Origin: Pseudomonas oryzihabitans NBRC 102199
GTDB lineage: Bacteria > Pseudomonadota > Gammaproteobacteria > Pseudomonadales > Pseudomonadaceae
Assembly: GCF_000730625.1 (NCBI RefSeq)
Contig: NZ_BBIT01000005.1
Span: 558,001 to 622,000, forward strand
Direction: 5' to 3'
DNA length: 64,000 nucleotides
The notes under the pieces are model-generated. The model made no database searches. It saw only the letters and a list, made by a program, of their open reading frames with translations, and had not been told where the DNA came from. Below, one piece after another: positions 63,881-64,000 of this stretch. Position 1 is the first letter of the stretch, and every line of letters begins with the position of its first letter. The translations under genes were made by a program, and so were the position numbers.

Positions 63881-64000
63881 ATGATCACCTGCTATCGCCT
63901 GTCCGCCGACGAGCTGGTCGCCCAGCCCCTGTCGCCGGGAGACCCGCTGCCCGCGGATCTGCTCTGGGTCGATCTGCTCGACCCCAGCGAGGCAGAGGAA
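63881..64000 (+). CDS. CorA-family divalent-cation transporter, 3' end cut
   Basis: First 40 residues only (MITCYRLSADELVAQPLSPG, then PLPADLLWVDLLDPSEAEE). The WVDLLDPSEAEE block is characteristic of the N-terminal cytoplasmic domain of CorA/ZntB transporters. Ribosome site GGAG at 63868-63871. The membrane helices and GMN motif lie beyond the window. Confidence 0.8.
   Translation, partial: MITCYRLSADELVAQPLSPGDPLPADLLWVDLLDPSEAEE

Overview
The window is a high-GC stretch of a gammaproteobacterial chromosome, almost certainly Pseudomonas. The right end carries the lptM-lysA-dapF-DUF484-xerC-HAD operon divergent from cyaY and followed by rnk, an arrangement known from Pseudomonas. A complete pelABCDEFG operon and the rph/yicC/gmk block point the same way. 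I cannot assign a species. No tRNA, rRNA, insertion sequence, prophage or CRISPR array was recognised.

Layout. 1-5.5 kb: low-specificity threonine aldolase (cut by one base at the left edge), then a sugar-acid module (LacI-type repressor, MFS transporter, galactarate dehydratase) with two CpG-centred operators. 5.5-9.0 kb (minus): an orphan polysaccharide polymerase/ligase-like membrane protein plus an OafA-type acyltransferase, preceded by a promoter and an exact RfaH-type ops element. 9.1-11.8 kb: DUF4870 protein, rph, yicC, gmk. 11.8-14.9 kb: an AT-richer island with two unrecognised secreted proteins and an orphan curlin-repeat protein. 14.9-17.1 kb: aldehyde dehydrogenase and an unrecognised protein. 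17.2-29.4 kb (minus): pelABCDEFG. 29.6-40.9 kb (minus): Wzx/Wzy exopolysaccharide locus 1 (wcaJ, wzb, wzc, GT2, wecG-like, wzy, wzx, GH5, wza). 41.3-44.0 kb: small membrane protein, methyltransferase, oxaloacetate decarboxylase. 44.0-57.0 kb (minus): exopolysaccharide locus 2 (FAD oxidoreductase, VioA-like aminotransferase, wzx, GT2, wzc, RfaH-like factor, GT2, three GT4) behind a leader of nearly 1 kb. 58-64 kb: lysine/peptidoglycan and iron housekeeping genes and the start of a CorA-type transporter.

How it fits together. More than half of the window makes extracellular matrix: Pel, a curlin-like fibre candidate, and two Wzx/Wzy-type polysaccharides. Locus 2 has no recognisable polymerase, outer-membrane channel, phosphatase or initiating transferase, whereas locus 1 has all of them and the 7.5-8.8 kb operon holds an unassigned polymerase. 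Locus 2 encodes an RfaH paralogue; an exact ops sequence precedes the orphan polymerase operon and two related copies lie in the locus 2 leader. I infer that locus 2 and the 5.5-8.8 kb operon form one split polysaccharide regulon controlled by the encoded antiterminator. The second item of novelty is the secreted pair at 12.4-13.5 kb; the second protein has a composition pattern reminiscent of aerolysin-like pore-forming proteins. That is pattern recognition only.
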